A stretch of 64,000 nucleotides of DNA from Bacillus_BD oryzisoli_A (GCF_043641075.1 NZ_JBHZRC010000001.1:558001-622000); one strand, 5' to 3'. Positions 15,260 to 24,668 are shown, counted from the stretch's first letter. Numbers and translations are program-made. The notes: generated from the letters alone by a model not told the origin.

Positions 15260-18232
15260 GTGATAGAAAAGGTGAATGTTCTAATTGATGGAACAGCGCA
15301 TCAGGCAAAAAAAGGAACTCGTATTTTAGATTATTTACTACAACAAGAAATAGATCATCCGCACATATGCTATTCTGACGTTTTAGGTCCGGTTCAAAGC
15401 TGTGACACGTGCATGTGTGAAGTAAACGGCAGCATCATGCGCGCATGTTCTACAGTGATTGAAGACGGAATGGAAATTTTGACCTCGTCTGAGCTTGCAA
15501 AGCAGTCGCAGGAAGAAGCAATGGACCGTATTTTAGAAAACCATTTATTATACTGCACCGTCTGTGACAATAACAATGGAAATTGTCGGATACATAACAC
15601 GGCAGAAATGATGGGAATTGAACACCAATCACGTCCACATCGTTCGAAAGGCTACGAAGTGGATCTGTCTCACCCATTTTACCGGTATGATCCAGATCAA
15701 TGTATCCTGTGCGGTCGCTGTGTGGAGACATGTCAGGATCTTCAAGTGAACGAAACACTATCGATTAACTGGGAAAGCGAGCAGCCTCGTGTATTATGGG
15801 ACGGTGGAAAAAGCATTAATGAATCCTCCTGCGTATCCTGTGGACAATGTGTGACTGTTTGCCCTTGCAATGCTTTAATGGAAAAATCCATGCTTGGAAA
15901 TGCTGGATTAATGACAAGTATATCAGATGACCTGCTTACACCAATGATTGACATTGTAAAAGCAGTGGAGCCTGATTACCAAACCATCATGGCAGTTTCT
16001 GAAATAGAATCCGCGATGCGTGATACACGGATCAAGAAAACAAAAACCGTTTGTACGTTCTGCGGCGTAGGCTGTTCCTTTGAGGTTTGGACAAAGGATC
16101 GTGAGATTCTCAAAATTGAACCATCTGAAAACGCGCCTGTAAACAGTGTTTCCACCTGTGTAAAAGGTAAATTCGGATGGGATTTTGTAAATTCTACTGA
16201 ACGCATTACAACACCATTAATTCGTCAAGGCGATGTATTTGTTGAGGCTAGCTGGGAAGAGGCTCTTTCTCTCGTTGGGAAGAAATTAGGCGGTATCAAA
16301 GAAACTTACGGCCATGATGCCATTGGTTTTATTTCATCCTCCAAAATAACCAATGAAGAAAACTACCTAATCCAAAAACTTGCACGTCAAGTATTTGGAA
16401 CCAATAATGTGGACAACTGCTCTCGTTACTGCCAGTCACCCGCATCATGGGGGTTACAGCAAACAGGCGGTATTGGTGGGGACTCTGGTACGATTAAAGA
16501 TATTTCGGGTGCAGGTCTTGTTATCCTAGTAGGCTGTGCGCCTGCAGAAGGACATCCTGTACTTGCGACACGTATTAAGAGAGCACAAAAACTCCACGGA
16601 CAAAAATTAATTACCGTTGACGTCCGCAGACATGAAATGGGTGACCGTGCTGACTTGTTCGTCCGTCCGAAGCAAGGAACAGACTATGTGTGGCTTTCAG
16701 CTATTACAAAGTATATGATTGACCAAGATTGGCATAATGTGTCATTTATTAATGAGCATGTCAATCAGTATGATGAGTTTGTGAAAATGATTGAGCCTTA
16801 CACGCTTGAAGAAGCAGAGAAAATTACGGGTATCAATAAAGAAACATTAATTCAAATAGCGGAAATGATTCGCGATGCTAACGGTACAGCGATTTGTTGG
16901 GGAATGGGTGTAACACAAAATATCGCGGGTTCGCATACATCTGTTGCCATTGCTAATCTGCTTCTTGCTACTGGAAACATGATGCGACCAAATGCTGGTG
17001 CCTATCCGTTACGCGGGCACAATAATGTCCAGGGTGCTGCAGATATGGGGACAATGCCAAATATCTTCTCAGGATATCAACCAATATCCGATGACCGAAT
17101 CCGTGGAAAATTTGAACAGGCTTATGGCGTAGAACTCCCTGCATCTCCAGGACTTGACAATATCCAAATGCTTGAAGCTATTGATAAAGGCAAGATGAAG
17201 GCGATGTTCATCGCCGGGGAGGATATGGCATGGGTTGATGCTGACTCCAATCATACTCAGGAAATGCTCTCTAAGTTGGATTTCCTTGTGGTACAAGAAA
17301 TTTTCCTATCAACAACAGCCCAATTCGCGGATGTTATTTTACCAGGTGCTCCTTCGCTTGAAAAAGATGGAACCTTTACAAATACGGAACGCCGCGTACA
17401 GCGCTTGTATCAGGCATTAGAGCCACTTGGGAATAGTAAACCTGACTGGTGGATTCTTACAGAGCTTGCGAAACATATGGGCTTTGATTGGAATTATACT
17501 CACCCTAGTGAAATTTTTGCGGAAATGGCAAGTCTAACTCCTTTCTTCAGCCAGTGTAGCTACGATGTTCTTGAAGGGTGGAACAGCTTCCATTGGGGTT
17601 CTCCTGATGGCGCAGATACGCCGTTGCTTTATCAAAATGGCTTTAACTTCCCTGATAAAAAAGCACGATTTGGTTTATTTGATTATGTACCGCCAATGGA
17701 GTTTCCATCAGAATTTGATCTCTCATTAGATAATGGACGTCTATTAGAGCACTTCCATGAAGGTAACTTAACGCATAAATCAAAAGGACTTAATTACAAA
17801 TTCCCTAAAGTCTTCGTGGAGGTATCCCATGAGCTTGCAGAAGAGCGCGGTGTAAAGGATGGTTCACTTGTACGTCTTGTATCTCCATACGGGGCAATTC
17901 GCCTTCCGGTACTCATTACAGACAGAGTGACAGGTAAGACAGTGTATGTTCCAATGCATTCCACAAGCCATGAGAGTGCTGTTAATCTGCTTACTGGAGG
18001 GGCTGTAGATGTGGTGACAAATACCCCTGCATACAAACAAACCAAAGTACGGATGGAGATCCTTGAGCTTGACGGAGAAAATCCGCTGCCAAGGTACAAT
18101 CCACGAAATGCAACCCGTACTCCGCAATTGGGTCTTGAAATCTACCGTAAGTGGGAACGCGGTGATTACGTTCCAATTACAAGTGTGAACGAGCATATTA
18201 AGCCTGGTTTCTATGACAGGAGGAATGCGTAA
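15260..18232 (+). CDS. Formate dehydrogenase large subunit with NuoG-like ferredoxin domains
   Basis: 990 residues from GTG 15260 (AAGGGGGGAC upstream). N-terminal 2Fe-2S cysteines are C37, C48, C51 and C63; an H95-C99-C102-C109 site follows as in NuoG; two 4Fe-4S sets lie at C148/151/154/158 and C191/194/197/201. The molybdopterin part starts with a 4Fe-4S site C265/268/272/300. C391 in NVDNCSRYCQ aligns with the selenocysteine of E. coli FdhF, so this is a Cys enzyme; the next residue is Gln where FdhF has His. Cytoplasmic; oxidises formate to CO2, electron acceptor unknown. Confidence 0.9.
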   Translation: MIEKVNVLIDGTAHQAKKGTRILDYLLQQEIDHPHICYSDVLGPVQSCDTCMCEVNGSIMRACSTVIEDGMEILTSSELAKQSQEEAMDRILENHLLYCTVCDNNNGNCRIHNTAEMMGIEHQSRPHRSKGYEVDLSHPFYRYDPDQCILCGRCVETCQDLQVNETLSINWESEQPRVLWDGGKSINESSCVSCGQCVTVCPCNALMEKSMLGNAGLMTSISDDLLTPMIDIVKAVEPDYQTIMAVSEIESAMRDTRIKKTKTVCTFCGVGCSFEVWTKDREILKIEPSENAPVNSVSTCVKGKFGWDFVNSTERITTPLIRQGDVFVEASWEEALSLVGKKLGGIKETYGHDAIGFISSSKITNEENYLIQKLARQVFGTNNVDNCSRYCQSPASWGLQQTGGIGGDSGTIKDISGAGLVILVGCAPAEGHPVLATRIKRAQKLHGQKLITVDVRRHEMGDRADLFVRPKQGTDYVWLSAITKYMIDQDWHNVSFINEHVNQYDEFVKMIEPYTLEEAEKITGINKETLIQIAEMIRDANGTAICWGMGVTQNIAGSHTSVAIANLLLATGNMMRPNAGAYPLRGHNNVQGAADMGTMPNIFSGYQPISDDRIRGKFEQAYGVELPASPGLDNIQMLEAIDKGKMKAMFIAGEDMAWVDADSNHTQEMLSKLDFLVVQEIFLSTTAQFADVILPGAPSLEKDGTFTNTERRVQRLYQALEPLGNSKPDWWILTELAKHMGFDWNYTHPSEIFAEMASLTPFFSQCSYDVLEGWNSFHWGSPDGADTPLLYQNGFNFPDKKARFGLFDYVPPMEFPSEFDLSLDNGRLLEHFHEGNLTHKSKGLNYKFPKVFVEVSHELAEERGVKDGSLVRLVSPYGAIRLPVLITDRVTGKTVYVPMHSTSHESAVNLLTGGAVDVVTNTPAYKQTKVRMEILELDGENPLPRYNPRNATRTPQLGLEIYRKWERGDYVPITSVNEHIKPGFYDRRNA

Positions 18233-18711
18233 TGGCAAGACCAATTCAGACCATTCAAAAAATAGAACTTACAGAGGAACAAAAGAAAATGCAATCCCTG
18301 GAGAATCTTCTCTCCGGGGTTGCAGAAAGTCAGGATTCGTTGCTCGAAACGCTGAATTTGCTCCAGGAATTGTATGATAGCGGAATAATTGATGCTCTAT
18401 ATAGTCTTCTCAAAGCAAAGGAAAGCGCAGCTAAAATTGCTGTTGATCAACTTACGCGTCAGCCTGTTACAAACATGATTAATAATGCGATGGCGGCTGG
18501 CGGTATCTTAACCGAACTTAACCCAGAAACAACCGGTAAACTCGCCAAAAGCCTAACGACAGGATTGAAAAAGGCAGAGCACGGATTAAAAGACAATAGA
18601 AAGATTGGACTCTTAGACTTAATAAAAGCCATAAAGGATCCTGATATTAATCGCGCTTTTGGATTTGGATTTAACCTGTTAAAAGGGATTGGGGAAGGCT
18701 TAAAAGAGTAA
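18232..18711 (+). CDS. DUF1641 protein linked to formate dehydrogenase
   Basis: 159 residues, helical, no membrane segment. The start overlaps the dehydrogenase stop (TAATG), so the two are translationally coupled. The central pattern LLQELYDSGIIDALYSLLKA and GLLDLIKAIKDPDINRAFGF is typical of DUF1641 (YrhD type). Its constant place next to this kind of formate dehydrogenase suggests an assembly factor or small subunit; no biochemical role is visible. Confidence 0.85.
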   Translation: MARPIQTIQKIELTEEQKKMQSLENLLSGVAESQDSLLETLNLLQELYDSGIIDALYSLLKAKESAAKIAVDQLTRQPVTNMINNAMAAGGILTELNPETTGKLAKSLTTGLKKAEHGLKDNRKIGLLDLIKAIKDPDINRAFGFGFNLLKGIGEGLKE

Positions 18712-18727
18712 TATAAATAAAAAGCCC

Positions 18728-18768
18728 AAAACCCATTCGTTCAATTTGTAATGAATGGGTTTCCTTTT
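18728..18768 (+). terminator. Hairpin between DUF1641 and DUF2294 genes
   Basis: AAACCCATTC pairs with GAATGGGTTT around a 14-nt loop, followed by a mixed TTCCTTTT tract. Probably a partial terminator that lowers expression of the downstream genes. A 12-bp palindrome CGAATCGATTCG (18779-18790) follows just before the next ribosome binding site. Confidence 0.55.
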
Positions 18769-18808
18769 AGGAATGAAACGAATCGATTCGGAACGAGGAG
18801 GGACGTAA

Positions 18809-19168
18809 ATGTCAAAGAACATGGAGCATCAATTTAGTATGCTTGTTCGCGAAATTAGAAAAGAATATGTAGGAAATGGCCCTAAGGAAATTACCACTAA
18901 ATTCATCGGTTCCTGGGCAGTCAGTGAAATGAAAGGCAATCTGACAAATGTAGAAAAATTTATGATTCATAAAGAACAGGGAAAGCAGATGGTCCATGAA
19001 ACCAGAACAAGATTTGTGAAGGAAATCTATAAAATGCCGCAGGTCCTATTAAGATTTGAAAAGTTAATGGATGCGAAGGTTGTACGGCTTTTTTCCGATA
19101 TTAACATTGATGAAGATATTGCCATGACTGTATTCGTATTTGACCAGCCTATTGAGAAAAATAACTAG
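18809..19168 (+). CDS. DUF2294 (MpsC-like) protein
   Basis: 119 residues, soluble. The frame opens after GAGGAGGGA. Text such as LVREIRKEYVGNGPKEIT and KVVRLFSDINIDEDIAMTVFVF matches DUF2294, a family that includes MpsC, described as part of a sodium-dependent membrane-potential system in Staphylococcus, and YrhF in B. subtilis. Its position between the dehydrogenase and fdhD suggests a link to formate-derived energy, but the sequence itself gives no catalytic motif. Confidence 0.8.
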   Translation: MSKNMEHQFSMLVREIRKEYVGNGPKEITTKFIGSWAVSEMKGNLTNVEKFMIHKEQGKQMVHETRTRFVKEIYKMPQVLLRFEKLMDAKVVRLFSDINIDEDIAMTVFVFDQPIEKNN

Positions 19169-19180
19169 GAGGAAAAATGT

Positions 19181-19984
19181 ATGAATCAGCCGATGAAATT
19201 GCAAAGCCATGTATGGCGGTACGAGGAAGGAGCCATACACAATGTTACAGATACAATCGTTACAGAATTCCCCATTACCATCATTCTAAACGGCCAAGAA
19301 TTCGCTACTCTTGTATGCAGCCCTGAACACATAGAAGAGTTAATCATTGGCTTTTTGGCATCGGAAGGGATTATCCACCATTATAAGGAAATTAAAGAGC
19401 TTACCATTATTGAAGCAACAGGTCGTGCGATTATAGAAACGCATAAAATTAACAAACTGAACGTATTATTTCACTCCAAACGAATTATAACCTCTTGCTG
19501 TGGAAAAAGCAGGCAAAGTTTTTATTTTTATAATGATGCCCGTACAGTTAAGCCCATTGACAGCGTAAATGTAAAGATATCGATTGAACAATGCTTTCAT
19601 TTAATGCAGCTAATGCAGGAATCGTCCGATATTTTCCAGGATACAGGAGGGGTACATAATGCAGCCTTATGTGACAGAAACGGCATCATCATCGCCAGAA
19701 CAGACATAGGACGACATAATGCTTTGGATAAAATCTATGGTCATTGTTTGCAGCGTTCTATACCCCTTTCAGATAAAATCATTGTTTTTAGCGGTCGTAT
19801 TTCCTCGGAAGTATTACTAAAAGTAGCCAAAATCGGATGTGGGATTGTTCTATCAAAATCAGCTCCAACCGAATTAGCCCTCCGTCTAGCAGAAGAGCTT
19901 CATATTACAACTGTTGGTTTTTTACGCAGCCATTCATTAAACATATATACAAAACCAGATCGTATTGATTTTCAGAATATATAA
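19181..19984 (+). CDS. fdhD: FdhD, sulfurtransferase for formate dehydrogenase
   Basis: 267 residues. FdhD moves sulfur from a cysteine desulfurase to the molybdenum cofactor of formate dehydrogenase. The cysteine motif is present as ITSCCGKSRQSF near residue 108, and the conserved block DTGGVHNAALCDRNGII and DIGRHNALDKIYG follows. The gene starts 12 nt after DUF2294 and closes the formate module before a terminator. Start supported by AGGAGG. Confidence 0.95.
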   Translation: MNQPMKLQSHVWRYEEGAIHNVTDTIVTEFPITIILNGQEFATLVCSPEHIEELIIGFLASEGIIHHYKEIKELTIIEATGRAIIETHKINKLNVLFHSKRIITSCCGKSRQSFYFYNDARTVKPIDSVNVKISIEQCFHLMQLMQESSDIFQDTGGVHNAALCDRNGIIIARTDIGRHNALDKIYGHCLQRSIPLSDKIIVFSGRISSEVLLKVAKIGCGIVLSKSAPTELALRLAEELHITTVGFLRSHSLNIYTKPDRIDFQNI

Positions 19985-20035
19985 CGGTAAATGGTTTATA
20001 TGTGGTAAAAGATCAAAGTTTATAGAATAGTTATT

Positions 20036-20072
20036 TTAAAGAGCCATGAGATTGATCCCATGGCTCTTTTGA
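20036..20072 (+). terminator. Terminator after fdhD
   Basis: AAAGAGCCATG pairs with CATGGCTCTTTT (loop AGATTGATCC) with flanking A and T runs, 53 nt after the stop. Confidence 0.85.
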
Positions 20073-20495
20073 ATTTTTTATAATAGGGTAATCGAATGAA
20101 TCTTTAGAAACGGTAACATTGCGACTTTCTAGATATTTGTATTTATGAACCAGGAAAAAATTTATACAAAATAGATAATTCGTATAAATTCGACAAATTA
20201 ATAGATTATGATAGACGAAGTAAGGTATAATAGTGTTCAAAGGTTTTGCTTAGGTCTAAAATTGTATTTCTACTGTTGTTTTATTTGAAACAATCAGCTT
20301 TTAAATCGATAAGTATTGCTATATAATATAATTATAAAAAAATATTTTAATATTTAAACAATAATGATACACTATAATTTGGTATTACTTGGTCCAGAAA
20401 TGATGTGTGACTAAGTCGCGCCCTGGCTTGCTTGATTTCTAGTAGGGAGCGCTTACATCCTTTCTGTAAATCTTTAGGGTTAGGGATGGTTGAAT
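20073..20495 (+). other. Gene-free AT-rich region upstream of mqo with a cre-like half site and hairpin
   Basis: No credible gene. Near the end, GCGCCCT...AGGGAGCGC (20417-20452) can fold as a hairpin with one bulge. Its right side overlaps AGGGAGCGCTTACA (20444-20457), whose reverse complement TGTAAGCGCTCCCT fits the catabolite-response consensus on one half only. TATAAT-like hexamers exist (for example around 20370) but none has a convincing -35 partner. Confidence 0.35.
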
Positions 20496-22016
20496 ATGAG
20501 TAACAGACAAACAAAGACAGATGTTATCTTAATTGGTGCTGGAATTATGAGTGCAACCTTAGGATCACTTCTGAAAGAATTAGTACCTGACTGGGAAATT
20601 ACAGTATTTGAAAAGCTTTCAAATGCAGGGGAAGAAAGCTCTAACGAATGGAATAATGCCGGAACAGGGCATGCAGCATTGTGCGAGCTTAACTACACCG
20701 TTGAAAAGCCAGACGGATCTATAGATATTAAAAAAGCCATAAATATTAATGAGCAGTTTCAGGTATCCATGCAGTTCTGGTCCTACCTTGTAAAGAGCAA
20801 GCTTATCCGTAATCCACAGGACTTTATCATGCCGCTTCCACATATGAGTTTCGTACAAGGGGATGAAAATGTTTCATTTTTAAAGAAACGTTTTGAAGCG
20901 CTATCAAACAATCCATTATTCCAAGGGATGGAATTTTCTGATAACCCAGAAAAATTAAAGGAATGGATACCACTTATGCTGCAGGATCGTACTTCGGATG
21001 AACCGATTGCCGCAACAAAGATCAACACGGGTACAGATGTTAACTTTGGTGCTTTAACCAGAATGCTGTTTGATCACTTAGAGAGTAAAAACGTCAAAAT
21101 TAATTACAACCATAGCGTTGATAATATCAAACGAACTAATGACGGCTCTTGGGAGTTGAAAGTGAAAAACCTAACCAGCGGTACAGTTGAACACCACACA
21201 GCAAAATTCGTCTTTATCGGAGGAGGAGGAGGAAGCCTTCACTTACTCCAAAAAACAGGAATTCCTGAAGGAAAGCATATAGGTGGATTTCCGGTAAGCG
21301 GACTCTTTATGGTTTGTAATAACCCAGAAGTTATTGAGCAGCACCATGCAAAAGTATACGGAAAAGCAAAGGTTGGCGCACCACCGATGTCTGTTCCGCA
21401 TCTTGACACAAGATTTATCGATAATAAAAAATCATTGCTATTTGGACCATTTGCCGGCTTCTCACCAAAGTTCCTAAAAACCGGTTCAATGATGGATTTA
21501 ATCACTTCCGTCAAACCAAACAATGTCTTAACAATGCTTGCGGCAGGGGCAAAAGAAATGTCCTTAACAAAATACCTCATTCAACAGGTTATGTTATCAA
21601 AAGAGCAGCGTATGGAAGAACTGCGTGAGTTTATCCCTAACGCTAAAAGTGAGGATTGGGATTTAGTCGTAGCAGGTCAGCGTGTACAGGTTATTAAAGA
21701 TACTGAAGCAGGAAAAGGTACGCTTCAATTTGGTACCGAAGTTGTCAGTGCAGCTGATGGTTCAGTCGCTGCATTACTAGGTGCATCTCCGGGGGCTTCG
21801 ACAGCTGTTTCCGTTATGTTGAAAGTAATAAACAAATGCTTCCCGCAGCATATAAAAGCTTGGGAACCGAAGATAAAAGAAATGATTCCTTCTTACGGTT
21901 TATCACTATTAGAAAATCCGAATCTAATTGATGAAATTCATACCTCAACAGGACAAGCACTTGGTTTACTTGATAAGAAACAAGAAAAAGAAGAAAGAGT
22001 ACTTGAACTGGTCTAA
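20496..22016 (+). CDS. mqo: Malate:quinone oxidoreductase
   Basis: 506 residues from ATG 20496; a TTG two codons earlier is possible. The FAD-binding start DVILIGAGIMSATLGSLLKE is the Mqo signature, followed by family blocks NAGTGHAALCELNYT, FIGGGGGSLHLLQKTGIPE and the FGPFAGFSPKFL region. The enzyme oxidises malate to oxaloacetate and passes electrons to quinone at the membrane face, bypassing NAD-dependent malate dehydrogenase. Single gene; length is normal. Confidence 0.96.
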   Translation: MSNRQTKTDVILIGAGIMSATLGSLLKELVPDWEITVFEKLSNAGEESSNEWNNAGTGHAALCELNYTVEKPDGSIDIKKAININEQFQVSMQFWSYLVKSKLIRNPQDFIMPLPHMSFVQGDENVSFLKKRFEALSNNPLFQGMEFSDNPEKLKEWIPLMLQDRTSDEPIAATKINTGTDVNFGALTRMLFDHLESKNVKINYNHSVDNIKRTNDGSWELKVKNLTSGTVEHHTAKFVFIGGGGGSLHLLQKTGIPEGKHIGGFPVSGLFMVCNNPEVIEQHHAKVYGKAKVGAPPMSVPHLDTRFIDNKKSLLFGPFAGFSPKFLKTGSMMDLITSVKPNNVLTMLAAGAKEMSLTKYLIQQVMLSKEQRMEELREFIPNAKSEDWDLVVAGQRVQVIKDTEAGKGTLQFGTEVVSAADGSVAALLGASPGASTAVSVMLKVINKCFPQHIKAWEPKIKEMIPSYGLSLLENPNLIDEIHTSTGQALGLLDKKQEKEERVLELV

Positions 22017-22205
22017 TAAGTATTTTTAGCCCTTGCTTGCGAATTTTGTTATATACAGTCGAGCTTGTTTGCGTTTTCATTGCGAAATTTGTAGATTAGT
22101 CGTTGTTTTCTGTGTTTCAGTTATCATTTTTGCTGGTTTAGTATAAAACTAGTTTTAAATACGAAACGTTAAAAAGTTGGAAATATATAGAATGAAGTTT
22201 GATAA
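22017..22205 (+). other. Intergenic spacer after mqo
   Basis: About 190 nt without a supported gene or clear signal before the terminator hairpin. Together with the terminator and glutamine synthetase promoter region it forms the 422-nt gap between mqo and the next gene. Confidence 0.4.
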
Positions 22206-22258
22206 AAAACTGCACCCAATAGTTAACATCGTTAACTAATAGAGGTGCAGTTTTTTTA
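22206..22258 (+). terminator. Terminator between mqo and glutamine synthetase
   Basis: AAAACTGCACC pairs with GGTGCAGTTTT and an inner perfect stem AGTTAAC/GTTAACT (loop ATC) extends it; seven T follow. It lies ~190 nt after mqo. Confidence 0.85.
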
Positions 22259-22353
22259 ATATGTAATGAGCAGATCAAAATTTAATTAATCTAATTTTGG
22301 TATTAAAAGTCTAAAATTAATAGAATATTTTTGATTTAATTATCTAAAAAGTA

Positions 22354-22382
22354 TTGTCAAATAGATTAAATTACAATATAAT
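22354..22382 (+). promoter_or_regulatory. Sigma-A promoter of the glutamine synthetase gene
   Basis: TTGTCA (22354-22359), exact 17-nt spacer, perfect TATAAT (22377-22382). Transcription should start near 22389, giving a leader of about 50 nt that contains the GlnR/TnrA-type box. Confidence 0.8.
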
Positions 22383-22399
22383 AACCCTAACAAATAACA

Positions 22400-22416
22400 T
22401 GTTAGAAAACATAACA
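22400..22416 (+). promoter_or_regulatory. GlnR/TnrA-type operator
   Basis: TGTTAGAAAACATAACA matches the consensus TGTNA-N7-TNACA exactly. Its centre is about 20 nt downstream of the predicted start, a position where bound GlnR or TnrA would repress. This points to nitrogen control of the following gene. Confidence 0.75.
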
Positions 22417-22438
22417 TTAATGCGAGGGGAAATGTGAC

Positions 22439-23794
22439 ATGACAGAAACGTTAATTGTGAATGAAACCGTGATTGTTAAAAAAATCAAAGAAACAATAAA
22501 AGAAAAAAGTGTTGAATTATTACATTTGCAATTTGTGGATATTGAGGGGATATTAAAGCATGTTACAGTAACAGCTGAACAATTAGAGGATGTAGTGGAA
22601 GGCAAAATCATGTTTGACGGCTCATCAATAAAGGGGTTTTCACCTATTAATCGCTCAGACCTTTATCTAAAGCCGGATATTCATACATTTGCCGTTCTTC
22701 CTTGGTCAGTCGAAGCTGGCTATTCAGAAGCACGTTTTCTATGTTCAGTAACAAATCCTGATGGAACGCTTTTTGATGGAGATACAAGAAACGTCTTAAA
22801 GAAAACAATGGAACGAGCTGGTGATAATGGATTTACCATTTCCGTTGGACCCGAGTTAGAATTCTTCCTATTCAAAACAGACGATAAGGGGTATCCAACA
22901 CTAGAAATCAGTGACAAGGGTGGCTACTTTGAACCATCTCCCCAGGATTTAGGCGAACGTGTTCGTTTAGAAATTTACCGCGCTTTAAAGGCAATGGGCT
23001 TTACAATTGAAGCTTCGCACCATGAAGTGGCAGAAGGCCAGCACGAAATTAACTTTAAATATGCTGATGCACTAACTGCGGCAGACCTTGCAACCACCTA
23101 CAAATGGGTTGTTAAGACCATTGCACAAAAGTTTGGTCTACATGCAACCTTTATGCCAAAGCCGGTATTTGGAATTAACGGATCTGGAATGCATGTCAAT
23201 ATGTCTTTCTTTGAAGGGGATGAAAATGCATTCTTTGACCCGACAGATAAACTTCAATTATCCGAGAAAGCATATCAATTTATTGCAGGAGTATTAGAAA
23301 ATGTGAAAAGCTTTGCTGCTGTAACAAATCCACTCGTGAATTCTTACAAGCGTTTAGTTCCTGGCTATGAAGCACCTTGCTATCTTGCATGGTCAGCATC
23401 AAATCGTTCAGCACTGATTCGTATTCCAGCTAAAAAAGGACTTGCCACTCGTGTAGAGCTACGCTGTCCCGATCCATCATCAAACCCTTACTTAACATTC
23501 GCAGTCATTGCTTCCGCAGGTTTAGATGGTATCGAAAAAGGTCTGAATGCTCCAGCTCCGATTAACGAGGATATTTTCCATATGTCAGAGGAAAGAAGAG
23601 CAGAGCTTGGAATTACAAATCTGCCAGGCAGCCTAAAGGAAGCCGTAACGGAATTAGAAGCAAGTGAATTCACCTCTAAAACATTAGGTGACCACGTATT
23701 TACCGAATATGTTTCAATGAAAAAAGCAGAATGGGACAGCTATCGCACAGCTGTTCACGCTTGGGAAATCGAAAACTATCATTCTAAATTCTAA
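22439..23794 (+). CDS. Type I glutamine synthetase, divergent paralogue
   Basis: 451 residues, slightly longer than B. subtilis GlnA (444) through its N-terminus. Active-site blocks are present: MFDGSSIKGF, VGPELEFFLF, HHEVAEGQHEI, GINGSGMHVNMS, NSYKRLVPGYEAPCYLAWS and NRSALIRIPA. It makes glutamine from glutamate, ammonia and ATP in the cytoplasm. The position of B. subtilis Arg62, needed for glutamine feedback and for regulator binding, is Pro69 here (KGFSPINRSD). No glnR gene precedes it, unlike the usual glnRA operon, so it is probably a second, differently regulated enzyme. Confidence 0.92.
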   Translation: MTETLIVNETVIVKKIKETIKEKSVELLHLQFVDIEGILKHVTVTAEQLEDVVEGKIMFDGSSIKGFSPINRSDLYLKPDIHTFAVLPWSVEAGYSEARFLCSVTNPDGTLFDGDTRNVLKKTMERAGDNGFTISVGPELEFFLFKTDDKGYPTLEISDKGGYFEPSPQDLGERVRLEIYRALKAMGFTIEASHHEVAEGQHEINFKYADALTAADLATTYKWVVKTIAQKFGLHATFMPKPVFGINGSGMHVNMSFFEGDENAFFDPTDKLQLSEKAYQFIAGVLENVKSFAAVTNPLVNSYKRLVPGYEAPCYLAWSASNRSALIRIPAKKGLATRVELRCPDPSSNPYLTFAVIASAGLDGIEKGLNAPAPINEDIFHMSEERRAELGITNLPGSLKEAVTELEASEFTSKTLGDHVFTEYVSMKKAEWDSYRTAVHAWEIENYHSKF

Positions 23795-23806
23795 AAAACT
23801 TATAAT

Positions 23807-23841
23807 CTCAGGAGGCCGGCTGCAGGCCTTCTGAGTTTTTT
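23807..23841 (+). terminator. Terminator after glutamine synthetase
   Basis: CTCAGGAGGCC pairs with GGCCTTCTGAG (one G-T pair), short loop, then seven T. Confidence 0.88.
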
Positions 23842-23927
23842 TATCTTGAAAAAGCCACTAACACTCCTTTCAAAAAAAATCATGATTCATAAGATCAAAG
23901 CGTATATAAAAAAAGAAGGAGGATGTT

Positions 23928-24668
23928 ATGGAGCTATCGTTATTATTGGAATACGGTTGGGTTTTACTTATTTTGATACTCTTAGAGGGTCTTCTATCTG
24001 CAGATAACGCTTTAGTCTTAGCTATCATGTCTAAACATCTATCGAAAGAACAGCAAAAAAAAGCAATCAATCTTGGCTTATTACTTGCTTTCGTATTCAG
24101 GATTGGAGCTATATTTATCATTTCGTTCCTTTTCCATGTGTGGCAAGTGCAGGCTATCGGAGCCGGTTATTTAATTTTCATCTCGATCAAACACTTACTA
24201 AAAAAGGAAAAAGGAGAAAAGAAAAAGAGACAGACAAGCTATCGCATGACAGTTGCGCAAATAGCCCTAGCGGACATGGCCTTTGCAATCGATTCCATTT
24301 TAGCAGCAGTTGCACTGGTCATAGCTCTGCCGGATACACCATTAGTCACTATTGGCGGGATAGATGGAGCTCAGTTTATCGTCATTCTAGTAGGAGCCAT
24401 TGCAGGCTTGATTGTGATACGGTTTGCAGCCAATTTTTTCGTCAGGATCCTTGTAAAAAGACCTAGTTTGGAAGCAGCGGCCATGATTATCGTGGGGTGG
24501 GTAGGGGTTAAATTATTGATGCATACATTCGCGCATCCATCTGTACACTTGATTTCTCATGAGTTTGTTGAGGGTCCTATTTGGAAAATCATCTTTTGGT
24601 CGGTAATGCTTCTGATTGCTGTAGGAGGTTGGTTTTTATCGAAAGAAGAAACTAGAGGGAATACATGA
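23928..24668 (+). CDS. TerC-family integral membrane protein, YceF/YkoY type
   Basis: 246 residues with about seven helices. The paired metal-site motifs are LEGLLSADNALVLAIMSKHL near residue 20 and LADMAFAIDSILAAVALV near 115. B. subtilis relatives YceF and YkoY (MeeF/MeeY) supply manganese to exported enzymes. A charged loop KKEKGEKKKRQ separates the two halves. AAGGAGG marks the start. It stands alone; no manganese riboswitch is seen in the 87-nt spacer. Confidence 0.88.
   Translation: MELSLLLEYGWVLLILILLEGLLSADNALVLAIMSKHLSKEQQKKAINLGLLLAFVFRIGAIFIISFLFHVWQVQAIGAGYLIFISIKHLLKKEKGEKKKRQTSYRMTVAQIALADMAFAIDSILAAVALVIALPDTPLVTIGGIDGAQFIVILVGAIAGLIVIRFAANFFVRILVKRPSLEAAAMIIVGWVGVKLLMHTFAHPSVHLISHEFVEGPIWKIIFWSVMLLIAVGGWFLSKEETRGNT

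Noticed and set aside
15394..18244. Several minus-strand and out-of-frame open frames across the formate dehydrogenase gene
   Set aside because: They lie entirely within a well-supported 990-residue gene, have no ribosome binding sites and no recognisable protein pattern.
20444..20457. CcpA (cre) site upstream of mqo
   Set aside because: Only one half matches TGWAANCGNTNWCA; kept as a remark in the intergenic entry and not called as a site.
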